From NCBI GenBank assembly GCA_029054535.1, contig JAIDFC010000191.1, positions 1 to 6,183 on the forward strand: DNA of 6,183 nucleotides, read 5' to 3'. Both the position numbers and the translations under genes were made by a program. The notes under the pieces were generated by a model. That model did no database searches and was not told the DNA's origin. It saw only the letters and a program-made list of their open reading frames with translations. Of this stretch, positions 1 to 5,270 are shown one piece after another; position 1 is the first letter of the stretch, and the number at the start of each line of letters is the position of its first letter. This stretch comes from Rikenella sp. (GTDB lineage: Bacteria; Bacteroidota; Bacteroidia; Bacteroidales; Rikenellaceae).

Positions 1-43
1 GAATTTCATAAAGATTTCGCCAAGGGCGAAACTTTTGAAATTC
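1..43. repeat. Long hairpin at window edge
   Basis: Bases 1-8 (gaatttca) pair with 36-43 (tgaaattc), 10-13 with 32-35, and 15-21 (tttcgcc) with 25-31 (ggcgaaa). That gives 19 base pairs broken only by single-base bulges at 9 and 14, around a 3-nt loop (aag). There is no T-run on either side inside the window, so it does not read as a plain Rho-independent terminator. It could be a processed 3' end structure or a member of an intergenic palindrome family. The window starts exactly at one arm, so the element may extend to the left. Confidence 0.5.
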
Positions 44-122
44 CTACTTAGGCGGGCGGGCGACGGGAAACCGTGTCCGACTGCCCTGCGCGGGCGGCGT
101 CCGGGTGGCCCCGGCGGGACAG

Positions 123-139
123 GCGATGCTACGCATCGC
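123..139. other. Short perfect hairpin downstream of the radical SAM gene
   Basis: A perfect 7-bp stem (gcgatgc at 123-129, gcatcgc at 133-139) closes a tac loop, about 45 bases past the stop codon of the radical SAM gene. No T-run follows it on the minus strand, so it may protect a transcript 3' end rather than terminate transcription. The rest of 44-182 is GC-rich and shows no gene I can support. Confidence 0.3.
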
Positions 140-182
140 TATAACCTGCACAAAAAACCGCAAAAGCCCCGAATGCCCCCGA

Positions 183-1148
183 TCACCGACAGAGCCGAGC
201 CTGCCAGGTATCGCGTTCGGCGAGCCGTTTTTCGAGCAGCTGAAGGAGACGCTCGTTGCGCACCGACCCCCACGGCGACGGATTCAAGTGATAACGCGGC
301 GGCGCCTCGCCCGCGAAGCGTTCGATCACCAAGTCGGGACGCAGCCGTTCCAGGAGGTCGATGAAGAGGTCGATATACTCCGGCAGCGACCAGAAACGGT
401 AACGACCCGGATGTTCGGCGTAGTCGCGCGCCATGAGCGTATCGCGAAAGATCTGCAACTGGTGGAATTTGACCGTATCCAGCGACAGGGCATTGATCGC
501 GCCGGCCTGGTCGACCAACATCCGGTCGGTTTCGCCCGGCAGCCCCAGGATGAAATGCGCCCCGCAGTGCAGCCCCCGTTCGCGGGTCATCTCCACGGCT
601 CGGACCGCCGTTGCGAAGTCGTGTCCCCGGTTCACCCGCCGCAACGTCTCGTCGTAAACCGACTCGATGCCATACTCGATCGCGACGTAATGTCCCGCAG
701 CGGCCAACTCCGCAAAGTAATCGAGTTTCGCCGCATCCACGCAATCGGGTCGCGTGCCGACCACGATCCCCACGACATCCGGATGGCCGAACGCCTGACC
801 GTAGATCGCGCGAAGCTCGTCTAACGGTTTATAGGTATTGGAATAGCTCTGAAAATAAGCCAGATACTTCTGCGCTTTTTGATAGCGACCGCGGTGGAAG
901 AGAATCCCCTCTTCGATCTGCCGCGCCACGGAATACCCTCGATGACTGTACGACGGACTGAATGCGTCGTTGTTACAGAATGCGCATCCGCCGGTCGAGA
1001 TCGTCCCATCCCGGTTCGGACAGGTAAAACCGGCGTCGATCACCACCTTCTGGACGCGCCCGCCGAACAGCCGCCGGAACCGGGCGGAGTAGCTGTTGAA
1101 GCGTCGGGAATCGCCCCAGGGGTAGATTTTCGTTTGAAGATCGGCCAT
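183..1148 (-). CDS. TIGR01212/YhcC-type radical SAM protein
   Basis: This 321-residue protein belongs to the YhcC/YtqA branch of radical SAM enzymes, with an Elp3-like core. The cluster-binding region is CPNRDGT...GGCAFC, with cysteines 43, 55 and 58 expected to hold the 4Fe-4S cluster that cleaves S-adenosylmethionine. Family blocks follow: FQSYSNTY (99-106), GTRPDC (131-136), EYGIES (158-163), HFILGLPGE (198-206) and KFHQLQI (227-233). Length is normal for the family and no key residue is missing. The ATG at 1148 is chosen because the only upstream in-frame ATGs lie in or beyond tRNA-Gly, and because the family N-terminus (WGDSRRFNSYS) begins just after it. No ribosome binding site is visible. 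The start lies 18 nt past the T-run of the tRNA-Gly terminator, with no TAnnTTTG promoter between. The substrate is not shown by the sequence. The Bacillus homologue YtqA has been linked to tRNA wobble-uridine modification, so a tRNA role is plausible but is an inference. Confidence 0.93.
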   Translation of the reverse strand: MADLQTKIYPWGDSRRFNSYSARFRRLFGGRVQKVVIDAGFTCPNRDGTISTGGCAFCNNDAFSPSYSHRGYSVARQIEEGILFHRGRYQKAQKYLAYFQSYSNTYKPLDELRAIYGQAFGHPDVVGIVVGTRPDCVDAAKLDYFAELAAAGHYVAIEYGIESVYDETLRRVNRGHDFATAVRAVEMTRERGLHCGAHFILGLPGETDRMLVDQAGAINALSLDTVKFHQLQIFRDTLMARDYAEHPGRYRFWSLPEYIDLFIDLLERLRPDLVIERFAGEAPPRYHLNPSPWGSVRNERLLQLLEKRLAERDTWQARLCR

Positions 1149-1166
1149 CGTAAAGTGTGGTATAAC

Positions 1167-1203
1167 AAAAAAGCGGTCAAGGACAGTGAAAGACCTTGAC
1201 CGC
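1167..1203 (-). terminator. Rho-independent terminator after tRNA-Gly
   Basis: On the minus strand a perfect 10-bp stem (gcggtcaagg with ccttgaccgc; plus-strand arms 1173-1182 and 1194-1203) with an 11-nt loop is followed by six T residues (1172-1167). It begins one base after the encoded CCA of tRNA-Gly, so it should end the tRNA transcript. The radical SAM start codon lies 18 nt beyond the T-run, so expression of that gene may depend on read-through. Confidence 0.88.
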
Positions 1204-1204
1204 A

Positions 1205-1280
1205 TGGAGCGGAAGACGAGATTCGAACTCGCGACCCTCAGCTTGGGAAGCTGATGCTCTACCAACTGAGCTACTTCCGC
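1205..1280 (-). tRNA. tRNA-Gly(CCC)
   Basis: On the minus strand this folds as a complete cloverleaf. The acceptor stem is GCGGAAG/CTTCCGC, the D arm GCTC...GAGC, and the anticodon stem TCAGC/GCTGA with loop TTCCCAA, which places CCC at positions 34-36 (reads GGG). The T arm is GCGAG-TTCGAAT-CTCGT. The discriminator is T and the terminal CCA is encoded (1207-1205). The two neighbouring tRNAs do not encode CCA. It has its own promoter upstream and a terminator one base downstream. Confidence 0.96.
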
Positions 1281-1296
1281 GTTGTTTTCGACGTTG

Positions 1297-1327
1297 CAAA
1301 GATAGGCGTTCTCCGGAAATCTGCAAA
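1297..1327 (-). promoter_or_regulatory. Bacteroidota-type promoter of tRNA-Gly
   Basis: On the minus strand the -33 box TTTG (1327-1324) is followed after 19 bp by the -7 box TATCTTTG (1304-1297), a full match to TAnnTTTG. Transcription would start near 1292, giving a leader of about a dozen bases before the mature tRNA 5' end at 1280. Confidence 0.8.
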
Positions 1328-1415
1328 AATTTCGCAAGATTTTTTGCGAGATGGCGTAAGGAACGGCAGAGAGGATTACGTCGCTGCGCGCCGTTATCCA
1401 TGTGCTCCGCAGGCA

Positions 1416-1547
1416 CCCCTACAAAGATTTTCTTCGGAGCAACTGCCGTTGCCCGTCTCGGATTTATGCCGCCCTCGCTTGCAAATAAATTTGCGCGGGG
1501 CACCCTAAATCCGACAAGCCTGCGGCTTGCCCCGAAAATCTTTGTGG
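1416..1547. repeat. About 130-bp imperfect palindrome between tRNA genes
   Basis: Nested complementary blocks run inward from both ends. They are acaaagattttc (1421-1432) with gaaaatctttgt (1534-1545), tcggattta (1458-1466) with taaatccga (1506-1514), and gcaaat (1481-1486) with atttgc (1489-1494) around a two-base centre. The sequence between blocks is also partly complementary, for example cggagcaa against ttgcccc. A separate 6-bp hairpin (caagcc/ggcttg, 1515-1529) sits inside the right arm. The right end overlaps the discriminator end of tRNA-Tyr. No reading frame with protein character crosses it. Possibilities are a dispersed intergenic palindrome, a remnant of a small non-autonomous mobile element, or a structured 3' trailer of the Thr-Tyr transcript. 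Confidence 0.6.
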
Positions 1548-1626
1548 GCGGAGATGGATTCGAACCACCGAAGTCGAAGACAGCAGATTTACAGTCTGCC
1601 CCATTTGGCCACTCTGGTATCCGCCC
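1545..1626 (-). tRNA. tRNA-Tyr(GTA)
   Basis: This is a class II tRNA on the minus strand with acceptor stem GGGCGGA/TCCGCCC and anticodon stem GCAGA/TCTGC. The loop CTGTAAA gives anticodon GTA. The long variable arm is typical of bacterial tRNA-Tyr, and the T arm is GGTGG-TTCGAAT-CCATC. The discriminator is A. The next bases are CAA, so CCA must be added after transcription. It lies 30 bases downstream of tRNA-Thr and shares its transcript. Confidence 0.96.
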
Positions 1627-1656
1627 GAGCATAAAGAACAGTTGCAAAAAAGAAAG

Positions 1657-1730
1657 AGCCGATGGAGGGATTCGAACCCCCGACCAGCTGATTACAAATC
1701 AGCTGCTCTGGCCAACTGAGCTACATCGGC
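1657..1730 (-). tRNA. tRNA-Thr(TGT)
   Basis: A standard cloverleaf on the minus strand has acceptor stem GCCGATG/CATCGGC, D arm GCTC...GAGC, and anticodon stem GCTGA/TCAGC. The loop TTTGTAA gives anticodon TGT (reads ACA). The T arm is GGGGG-TTCGAAT-CCCTC. The discriminator is T and CCA is not encoded. It is the first gene of a Thr-Tyr transcription unit with a strong promoter just upstream, divergent from obgE. Confidence 0.96.
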
Positions 1731-1744
1731 GTTTTTTGCGTGGG

Positions 1745-1776
1745 CAAAGATAGAGAACAATTCCCGATCCGACAAG
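1745..1776 (-). promoter_or_regulatory. Bacteroidota-type promoter of tRNA-Thr/tRNA-Tyr
   Basis: On the minus strand CTTG (1776-1773; consensus TTTG) is followed after 20 bp by TATCTTTG (1752-1745), the same -7 octamer as at tRNA-Gly. The predicted start near 1740 leaves about ten bases of leader before the mature tRNA-Thr end at 1730. Confidence 0.75.
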
Positions 1777-1806
1777 ACCGAGGCCGAAAAATCGGTAAAA
1801 AAAACC

Positions 1807-1814
1807 TATTTTTG
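1807..1814 (+). promoter_or_regulatory. Candidate -7 box for obgE
   Basis: TATTTTTG matches TAnnTTTG and is the only plus-strand match between the divergent tRNA promoter and the obgE start. It would give a 5' leader of about 70 bases. No TTTG-like -33 box lies 19-21 bp upstream, so the call rests on one element. Confidence 0.4.
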
Positions 1815-1888
1815 TTGCGCCCTCCGGCACGGCGATTGCTCGGGAAAGGCCCGTACACCACACACGAAAAACACACGCTACACACGTC

Positions 1889-2899
1889 ATGGCATCCACC
1901 AACTTCGTCGACTATGTCAAGATATACGCCCGTTCGGGGAACGGCGGACCCGGATCGAGCCACTTCCGGCGCGAGAAATTCGTCGAGTTCGGCGGCCCCG
2001 ACGGAGGAGACGGTGGGCGAGGCGGACACGTCATTCTGCGCGGCAACAGCCAATATTGGACCCTGATCCACCTCAAGTACCAGCGGCACCAGATGGCCGA
2101 GAACGGCGAGGGGGGAAGCGGCGCCAAGAGTCATGGGCGGAACGGACGGGACATCGTGCTCGACGTGCCGTTGGGGACCGTGGCCCGGGATGCCGAGACA
2201 GGCGAAGTGGTGGCCGAAGTTACGGAAGACGGACAGGAGGCGATCCTGGTCCGCGGAGGACGGGGCGGGCTGGGCAACTGGCACTTCCGCACCGCCACGA
2301 ACCAGGCACCGAGGTATGCGCAGCCGGGCGAACCGATGCAGGAAGGATGGTTCGTACTGGAGCTGAAGGTGTTGGCGGACGTGGGGCTGGTGGGATTTCC
2401 GAACGCCGGGAAGTCGACGCTGCTGTCGGTGGTATCGGCAGCGAAGCCGAAGATCGCCGACTATGCTTTCACCACCCTGGAACCGAACCTCGGGATCGTA
2501 GAGGTACGCGAGGGGCGCTCGTTCGTGATGGCCGACATCCCCGGAATCATCGAAGGAGCGCACGAAGGACGAGGGATCGGAACCCGGTTTCTGCGCCACA
2601 TCGAGCGAAATTCGGTGCTGCTGTTCATGGTACCGGCCGATACGAAAGATATCGTGGACGAGTACGGCATTCTGCTGAACGAGCTGCAGCAGTACAACCC
2701 GGAGATGCTGGACAAAAAACGGCTGTTGGCGATCACCAAGAGCGACATGCTGGACGACGAGCTGACCGAGGGGTTGCGGCAGGAGATCGAAGCGGCCGAG
2801 GCACTGAGAGGCATCCCTTATTTGTTCATCTCGTCGGTGGCGGGGTTGCACATCCGCGAGCTCAAGGATCGACTCTGGGAAGCCTTGACTCAAGACTAA
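1889..2899 (+). CDS. obgE: Obg-family GTPase ObgE/CgtA
   Basis: ObgE is an essential GTPase that binds the large ribosomal subunit late in assembly and links ribosome supply to nutrient state. The 336-residue protein starts with the glycine-rich Obg fold (about 1-160), containing the expected GNGGPG, GGPDGGDGG, GEGGSG and VRGGRGGLGN stretches. The G domain follows with G1 GFPNAGKST (169-177), switch I threonines FTT (194-196), G3 DIPG (216-219), G4 TKSD (283-286) and G5 SSVAG (315-319). G4 has Thr where many GTPases have Asn; the Lys and the specificity Asp are intact. The protein ends right after the G domain, so it lacks the OCT domain of Firmicutes homologues and the acidic tail of E. coli ObgE. 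ATG 1889 fits the family start (FVDYVKIYARSG). No Shine-Dalgarno is visible, as is usual in this phylum. The gene is single, divergent from the tRNA-Thr promoter and convergent with the lipoprotein gene. Confidence 0.97.
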   Translation: MASTNFVDYVKIYARSGNGGPGSSHFRREKFVEFGGPDGGDGGRGGHVILRGNSQYWTLIHLKYQRHQMAENGEGGSGAKSHGRNGRDIVLDVPLGTVARDAETGEVVAEVTEDGQEAILVRGGRGGLGNWHFRTATNQAPRYAQPGEPMQEGWFVLELKVLADVGLVGFPNAGKSTLLSVVSAAKPKIADYAFTTLEPNLGIVEVREGRSFVMADIPGIIEGAHEGRGIGTRFLRHIERNSVLLFMVPADTKDIVDEYGILLNELQQYNPEMLDKKRLLAITKSDMLDDELTEGLRQEIEAAEALRGIPYLFISSVAGLHIRELKDRLWEALTQD

Positions 2900-2935
2900 C
2901 CTTTCTTGGTACGACAGGAGGGGCAGCCCGTTAAC

Positions 2936-2970
2936 AAAAAAAGCGCTTCCCCTTCAAGATGGGAAAGCGC
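2936..2970 (-). terminator. Rho-independent terminator of the lipoprotein gene
   Basis: On the minus strand the stem gcgctttccc/ggggaagcgc (plus-strand arms 2961-2970 and 2943-2952, one G-U pair) closes an 8-nt loop and is followed by seven T residues (2942-2936). It begins 36 bases after the lipoprotein stop codon. The plus strand has no T-run after the stem, so it should not terminate obgE. A 7-bp inverted repeat (gtacgac 2909-2915, gtcgtac 2985-2991) brackets it. Confidence 0.88.
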
Positions 2971-3005
2971 CCCGCGTTCAATAAGTCGTACAACCCTCGA
3001 ACTCG

Positions 3006-3416
3006 CTACCGTTTTTTCGCCCGAATGTCCACCGATTCGCCGCCCATCGTGAGCCGCAGTTCCGCCGTCGAACCGTTCAGCTCCCGAATCGTATAGGTCC
3101 CGTACAACTGACCGTCGATATACGTTTTGATCGTCCGGCCGTCGAGCGTATAAGTCCCTTCGCCGTTCCCCAGCGCACCCGAACCGGTATAGGTGCCGTT
3201 CACCCGGAAGGTGATCGTAACCCCGACGCTCGACCCGACGCTGACCGAGGTCCATTCTCCGCCATCGAACTTCACCGCCGTAGCATCCCACGTACCGACG
3301 ATCTGTTCCTTCAAGTTTTCATCCTTGTCGTCGTCCTTCGAACACGAAGCGAACGACACGACCATTGATGCGACCGCTCCGAGCAGCAACATCCGTGAAA
3401 ACAGTTTCTTCATCAT
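3006..3416 (-). CDS. Small lipocalin-like lipoprotein, probably surface-exposed
   Basis: The 136-residue protein has a charged N-terminus (MMKKLFSR), a hydrophobic core (about 9-21) and the lipobox SFAS-C with lipidated Cys25. Directly after the Cys comes SKDDDKDE, which fits the lipoprotein export signal known to send Bacteroidota lipoproteins to the cell surface. The mature part starts with QIVGTWDA (38-45) and continues as alternating beta strands (VTITFRVNGTYTG, GTYTLDGRTIKTYI, ELRLTM). This is the pattern of the small lipocalin-like domain families common in this phylum. No ligand or partner can be inferred. The start is the first of two adjacent ATGs; translation from the second (3413) would drop one Met. 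Codons further upstream encode no signal peptide and run into the RNA locus. No clear TAnnTTTG box lies between 3417 and 3482, so it may be served by read-through from the small RNA promoter. Confidence 0.85.
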   Translation of the reverse strand: MMKKLFSRMLLLGAVASMVVSFASCSKDDDKDENLKEQIVGTWDATAVKFDGGEWTSVSVGSSVGVTITFRVNGTYTGSGALGNGEGTYTLDGRTIKTYIDGQLYGTYTIRELNGSTAELRLTMGGESVDIRAKKR

Positions 3417-3482
3417 TTTTTTGCGTTTTTTTATTGGTTTTGTGCAATAGTGCCATCGGGAGTCGCCGGGTCGGCACGACGC

Positions 3483-3514
3483 AAAAAAAAGACGCAGTGC
3501 CAATCCACAACGTC
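3483..3514 (-). terminator. Rho-independent terminator of the 6S-like RNA
   Basis: On the minus strand GACGTTGTG (3514-3506) pairs with CACTGCGTC (3499-3491) with one mismatch and one wobble, around a 6-nt loop, followed by eight T residues (3490-3483). The 5' arm overlaps the strand that pairs with the RNA 5' end in the full-length fold, so the terminator and the closing stem are alternative structures. Confidence 0.75.
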
Positions 3515-3643
3515 CCAAGGGTTCCTACGCCCTTTCTTAACAATGGACAGCACTGCGCATAAGAAACGCGCAGCATGCCCTTGTTAAGAGTAACGAAAAA
3601 ATAGCCTTTAATGGTCTAAGTGTAGGAATTTCGGGACGTTAAG
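3491..3643 (-). ncRNA. ssrS: 6S-like small RNA (candidate ssrS)
   Basis: This roughly 150-nt transcript has a TAnnTTTG box in front and a terminator behind. Its two ends pair over a long distance: AACGTCCC (3640-3633) with GGGACGTT (3516-3509), and TTCCTAC (3628-3622) with GTAGGAA (3528-3522), separated by a small internal loop. A large asymmetric unpaired region follows (about 3620-3589 opposite 3535-3529). An apical stem then forms from CTTAACAA (3588-3581) with TTGTTAAG (3543-3536), capped by CTGCGC/GCGCAG (3573-3568 with 3558-3553). Closing stem, central bubble and apical stem together are the architecture of 6S RNA, which binds the housekeeping RNA polymerase holoenzyme by mimicking an open promoter. 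The Bacteroidales-1 motif is the likely matching family. No protein-like frame crosses it. The fold was paired by eye, and family membership has not been tested with a covariance model. Confidence 0.62.
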
Positions 3644-3647
3644 GCTA

Positions 3648-3655
3648 CAAATATA
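3648..3655 (-). promoter_or_regulatory. -7 box of the 6S-like RNA
   Basis: TATATTTG on the minus strand matches TAnnTTTG and would start transcription near 3640-3645, exactly at the strand that forms the RNA closing stem. The -33 region is poor, with no TTTG 19-21 bp upstream. The bases between here and the thiE stop (3656-3748) contain two 6-bp inverted repeats (3663-3668 with 3689-3694, and 3693-3698 with 3705-3710). These may mark the end of the thiamin operon transcript. Confidence 0.6.
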
Positions 3656-3748
3656 TCTATCGCGGAGAAAGGTCGCATTCCACGTCTCTCTCCGTATCGG
3701 CGAAGATACGTAAAGTCCAGGAAAATACGAAATTCGGACAACTAAAAA

Positions 3749-4372
3749 TCACTCCTGCATCCACCGCCGAACCTCCTCGATCCGCCTCTCCATCTCGGCC
3801 GGCTCGGTCGGTTCCATGAGGTAGCGCACCAGGCACAGGTTCCGAGCCCCCGCCGCCCGAACGGCCGACAGGTTTTCCGGAAAGATCCCCCCGATCGCCA
3901 CCACCGGCAGACGCGAAAAGCCCATCACCTCGCCCAGCAACGCCGTCCCCACCACCGGATCCGGCACCGCTTTCGTTGTCGTCGGGTAGACCGGGCCGAA
4001 ACCGATATAATCCACCCCTTTTAAAGATTGCGCCGCCCGAGCCTGAGCGATCGAATGGGTCGAAAGCCCCACGATCCTCCCCTCGCCCACCAAACGCCGC
4101 ACCTCGCCCACCGGCAGATCCTCCTGCCCGACATGCACCCCGTCGGCCTCGGCAAGAACCGCGATATCCGGACGGTCGTTGACAATAAATCGAGTCTGCG
4201 TCCCGCGCGTTACGGTCCGCACCTCCCGAGCCACCCGCAACAACTCACCATCCGCCATCTCTTTCTCGCGCAGCTGGAGCATCCGCACTCCGGAACGCAC
4301 AGCCACCTCGGCCGCAGCCGCATGACCGACTCCCGGACGGGTCAATATCACATACAATCCAAAATCTTCCAT
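3749..4372 (-). CDS. thiE: Thiamin phosphate synthase ThiE
   Basis: ThiE is a cytosolic TIM-barrel enzyme that joins HMP pyrophosphate to the thiazole phosphate (or its carboxylate, with loss of CO2), giving thiamin monophosphate and pyrophosphate. The 207-residue length is normal. Conserved blocks in order are QLREK (33-37, pyrophosphate binding), VNDRPDIA (64-71), DGVHVGQEDLP (77-87, including the Mg-binding acid), GLSTHS (102-107), DYIGFGPVYPTTTK (121-134) and VVAIGGI (157-163). The last phosphate-binding strand reads ARNLCLVRYLM (176-186) where most ThiE proteins have a stretch like DGVAVVSAI, an unusual variant. The gene begins 88 bases after thi4 with no TAnnTTTG box between, so it should be co-transcribed with thi4 under the TPP riboswitch. 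Thi4 provides the thiazole half of its substrate pair; no HMP pathway gene lies in the window. ATG 4372 starts the family-typical first strand (LYVILT). Confidence 0.95.
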   Translation of the reverse strand: MEDFGLYVILTRPGVGHAAAAEVAVRSGVRMLQLREKEMADGELLRVAREVRTVTRGTQTRFIVNDRPDIAVLAEADGVHVGQEDLPVGEVRRLVGEGRIVGLSTHSIAQARAAQSLKGVDYIGFGPVYPTTTKAVPDPVVGTALLGEVMGFSRLPVVAIGGIFPENLSAVRAAGARNLCLVRYLMEPTEPAEMERRIEEVRRWMQE

Positions 4373-4400
4373 CGCTTTTACGGCTTAATCTGTTCATTAG

Positions 4401-4444
4401 CACAAAGACAGAACCGTTCTTTGTGAAGACAAAAAGAACGGTTC
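4401..4444 (-). promoter_or_regulatory. Mutually exclusive hairpins between thi4 and thiE
   Basis: A perfect 12-bp stem (gaaccgttcttt 4411-4422 with aaagaacggttc 4433-4444, 10-nt loop) shares bases with a perfect 7-bp stem (cacaaag 4401-4407 with ctttgtg 4419-4425). Only one can form at a time. There is no T-run after either on the minus strand, so neither is an obvious intrinsic terminator. The stem begins 16 bases after the thi4 stop. It may stabilise the thi4 3' end or modulate expression of thiE. Confidence 0.5.
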
Positions 4445-4460
4445 CGTACAGTATGGATAT

Positions 4461-5234
4461 TTATAACAGATCGATTTTAGCAATCATTAATTCAGCGGCT
4501 TTTCGCCCCGAAAGCAACATACCACCGAAGATCGGTCCCATGCGGAAGCTGCCACTGACCCCGTTGGCCGCCATTCCGCTCACGAACAGACCGGGATAGA
4601 TCTCTTTGGTATTTTCGACCGTCAGCCGTTCGCCCTCTTCGACATTCAGCGAGCGTTCGCCGACCACCTCGCCCGTCGGGGTATCGAGTCGGACGTTGTT
4701 TTTGCGCGCCACCAGCCGAGCGATCATACAGTCATGTCCGGTCCCGTCGAGCACCGTGCGGGCCGAGACCATCAACGGATCGACGTGCATCCCCTCTCTC
4801 ATCACCGGCGCCCAGTTGACCACCAGTCCGGCGACCTCTTCGTTGCGGAAGATCACGTCCTCGACCGAGTAGCAGTTGAAGATCGTCGCTCCGGCGCGGG
4901 TCGCGGCGTAGACCAAGGCCGAGGTGGCATGCACCGAATCGACCACATAAGCATCCCCCGTGTAGGGTTTGTAGGCGACGCCGAGCTCTTCGAGAATCGG
5001 CAGCGCCTCGCCCTGGACGATGATGTCGTTGAACATCATCGCCCCGCCCCACATCCCACCGCCGGGAGCGAGTTTGCGTTCGTAGAGGACGACGCGTTTG
5101 CCGGCCCGCGCCAGGTAATAAGCGGCCACGAGACCGGACGGACCACCGCCGACGATCGCAGCATCGACCGTGAGGTTGGTTTTCAGTTTTTCGAAATAGT
5201 TTTCGACTATTCCGAGCGAAACGAGTTTTTCCAT
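4461..5234 (-). CDS. thi4: Thi4-type thiazole synthase, sulfide-dependent (His) form
   Basis: Thi4 builds the adenylated thiazole precursor of thiamin from NAD, glycine and sulfur with Fe(II). The 257-residue protein matches the archaeal/prokaryotic Thi4 length. The dinucleotide-binding loop is GGGPSG (29-34), ending with YERK (51-54), then GGGMWGGAMMFN (58-69), GTGHD (164-168), GLFVSGMAANGV (215-226) and RMGPIFGGMLLSG (231-243). At the sulfur-donor site the sequence is GMHVDP (148-153), with His150 where the yeast enzyme has the Cys that is consumed in its single turnover. By comparison with the Methanocaldococcus enzyme this predicts a multiple-turnover enzyme using free sulfide, suited to an anaerobe. 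ATG 5234 is chosen because the family N-terminus follows it; codons further upstream lie in the riboswitch and leader. It is the first gene of the operon with thiE. Non-Cys Thi4 proteins are known in this phylum (Mucinivorans hirudinis). Confidence 0.95.
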   Translation of the reverse strand: MEKLVSLGIVENYFEKLKTNLTVDAAIVGGGPSGLVAAYYLARAGKRVVLYERKLAPGGGMWGGAMMFNDIIVQGEALPILEELGVAYKPYTGDAYVVDSVHATSALVYAATRAGATIFNCYSVEDVIFRNEEVAGLVVNWAPVMREGMHVDPLMVSARTVLDGTGHDCMIARLVARKNNVRLDTPTGEVVGERSLNVEEGERLTVENTKEIYPGLFVSGMAANGVSGSFRMGPIFGGMLLSGRKAAELMIAKIDLL

Positions 5235-5270
5235 CGTTCGTTTGAATGATTTTGTGGAGGTTTCGGAGCG

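Noticed and set aside
1149..1337. In-frame N-terminal extension of the radical SAM protein
   Set aside because: It reads straight through tRNA-Gly and its terminator; the family N-terminus begins at the ATG at 1148.
1321..1350. Hairpin tcgcaa/ttgcga as a terminator
   Set aside because: It overlaps the -33 region of the tRNA-Gly promoter and has no T-run after the stem on either strand in a suitable position.
1177..1753. Open frames on both strands across the tRNA genes
   Set aside because: They translate the antisense or sense of three tRNAs and the palindrome; the repeated peptide patterns come from conserved tRNA T-loops, not protein.
2056..2934. Long frame overlapping obgE on the same strand
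   Set aside because: It is an Arg/Gly-rich shadow of obgE in another frame with no family features.
4734..5249. 171-codon plus-strand frame antisense to thi4
   Set aside because: It is a shadow of the thi4 codons in GC-rich DNA, with no independent promoter or domain.
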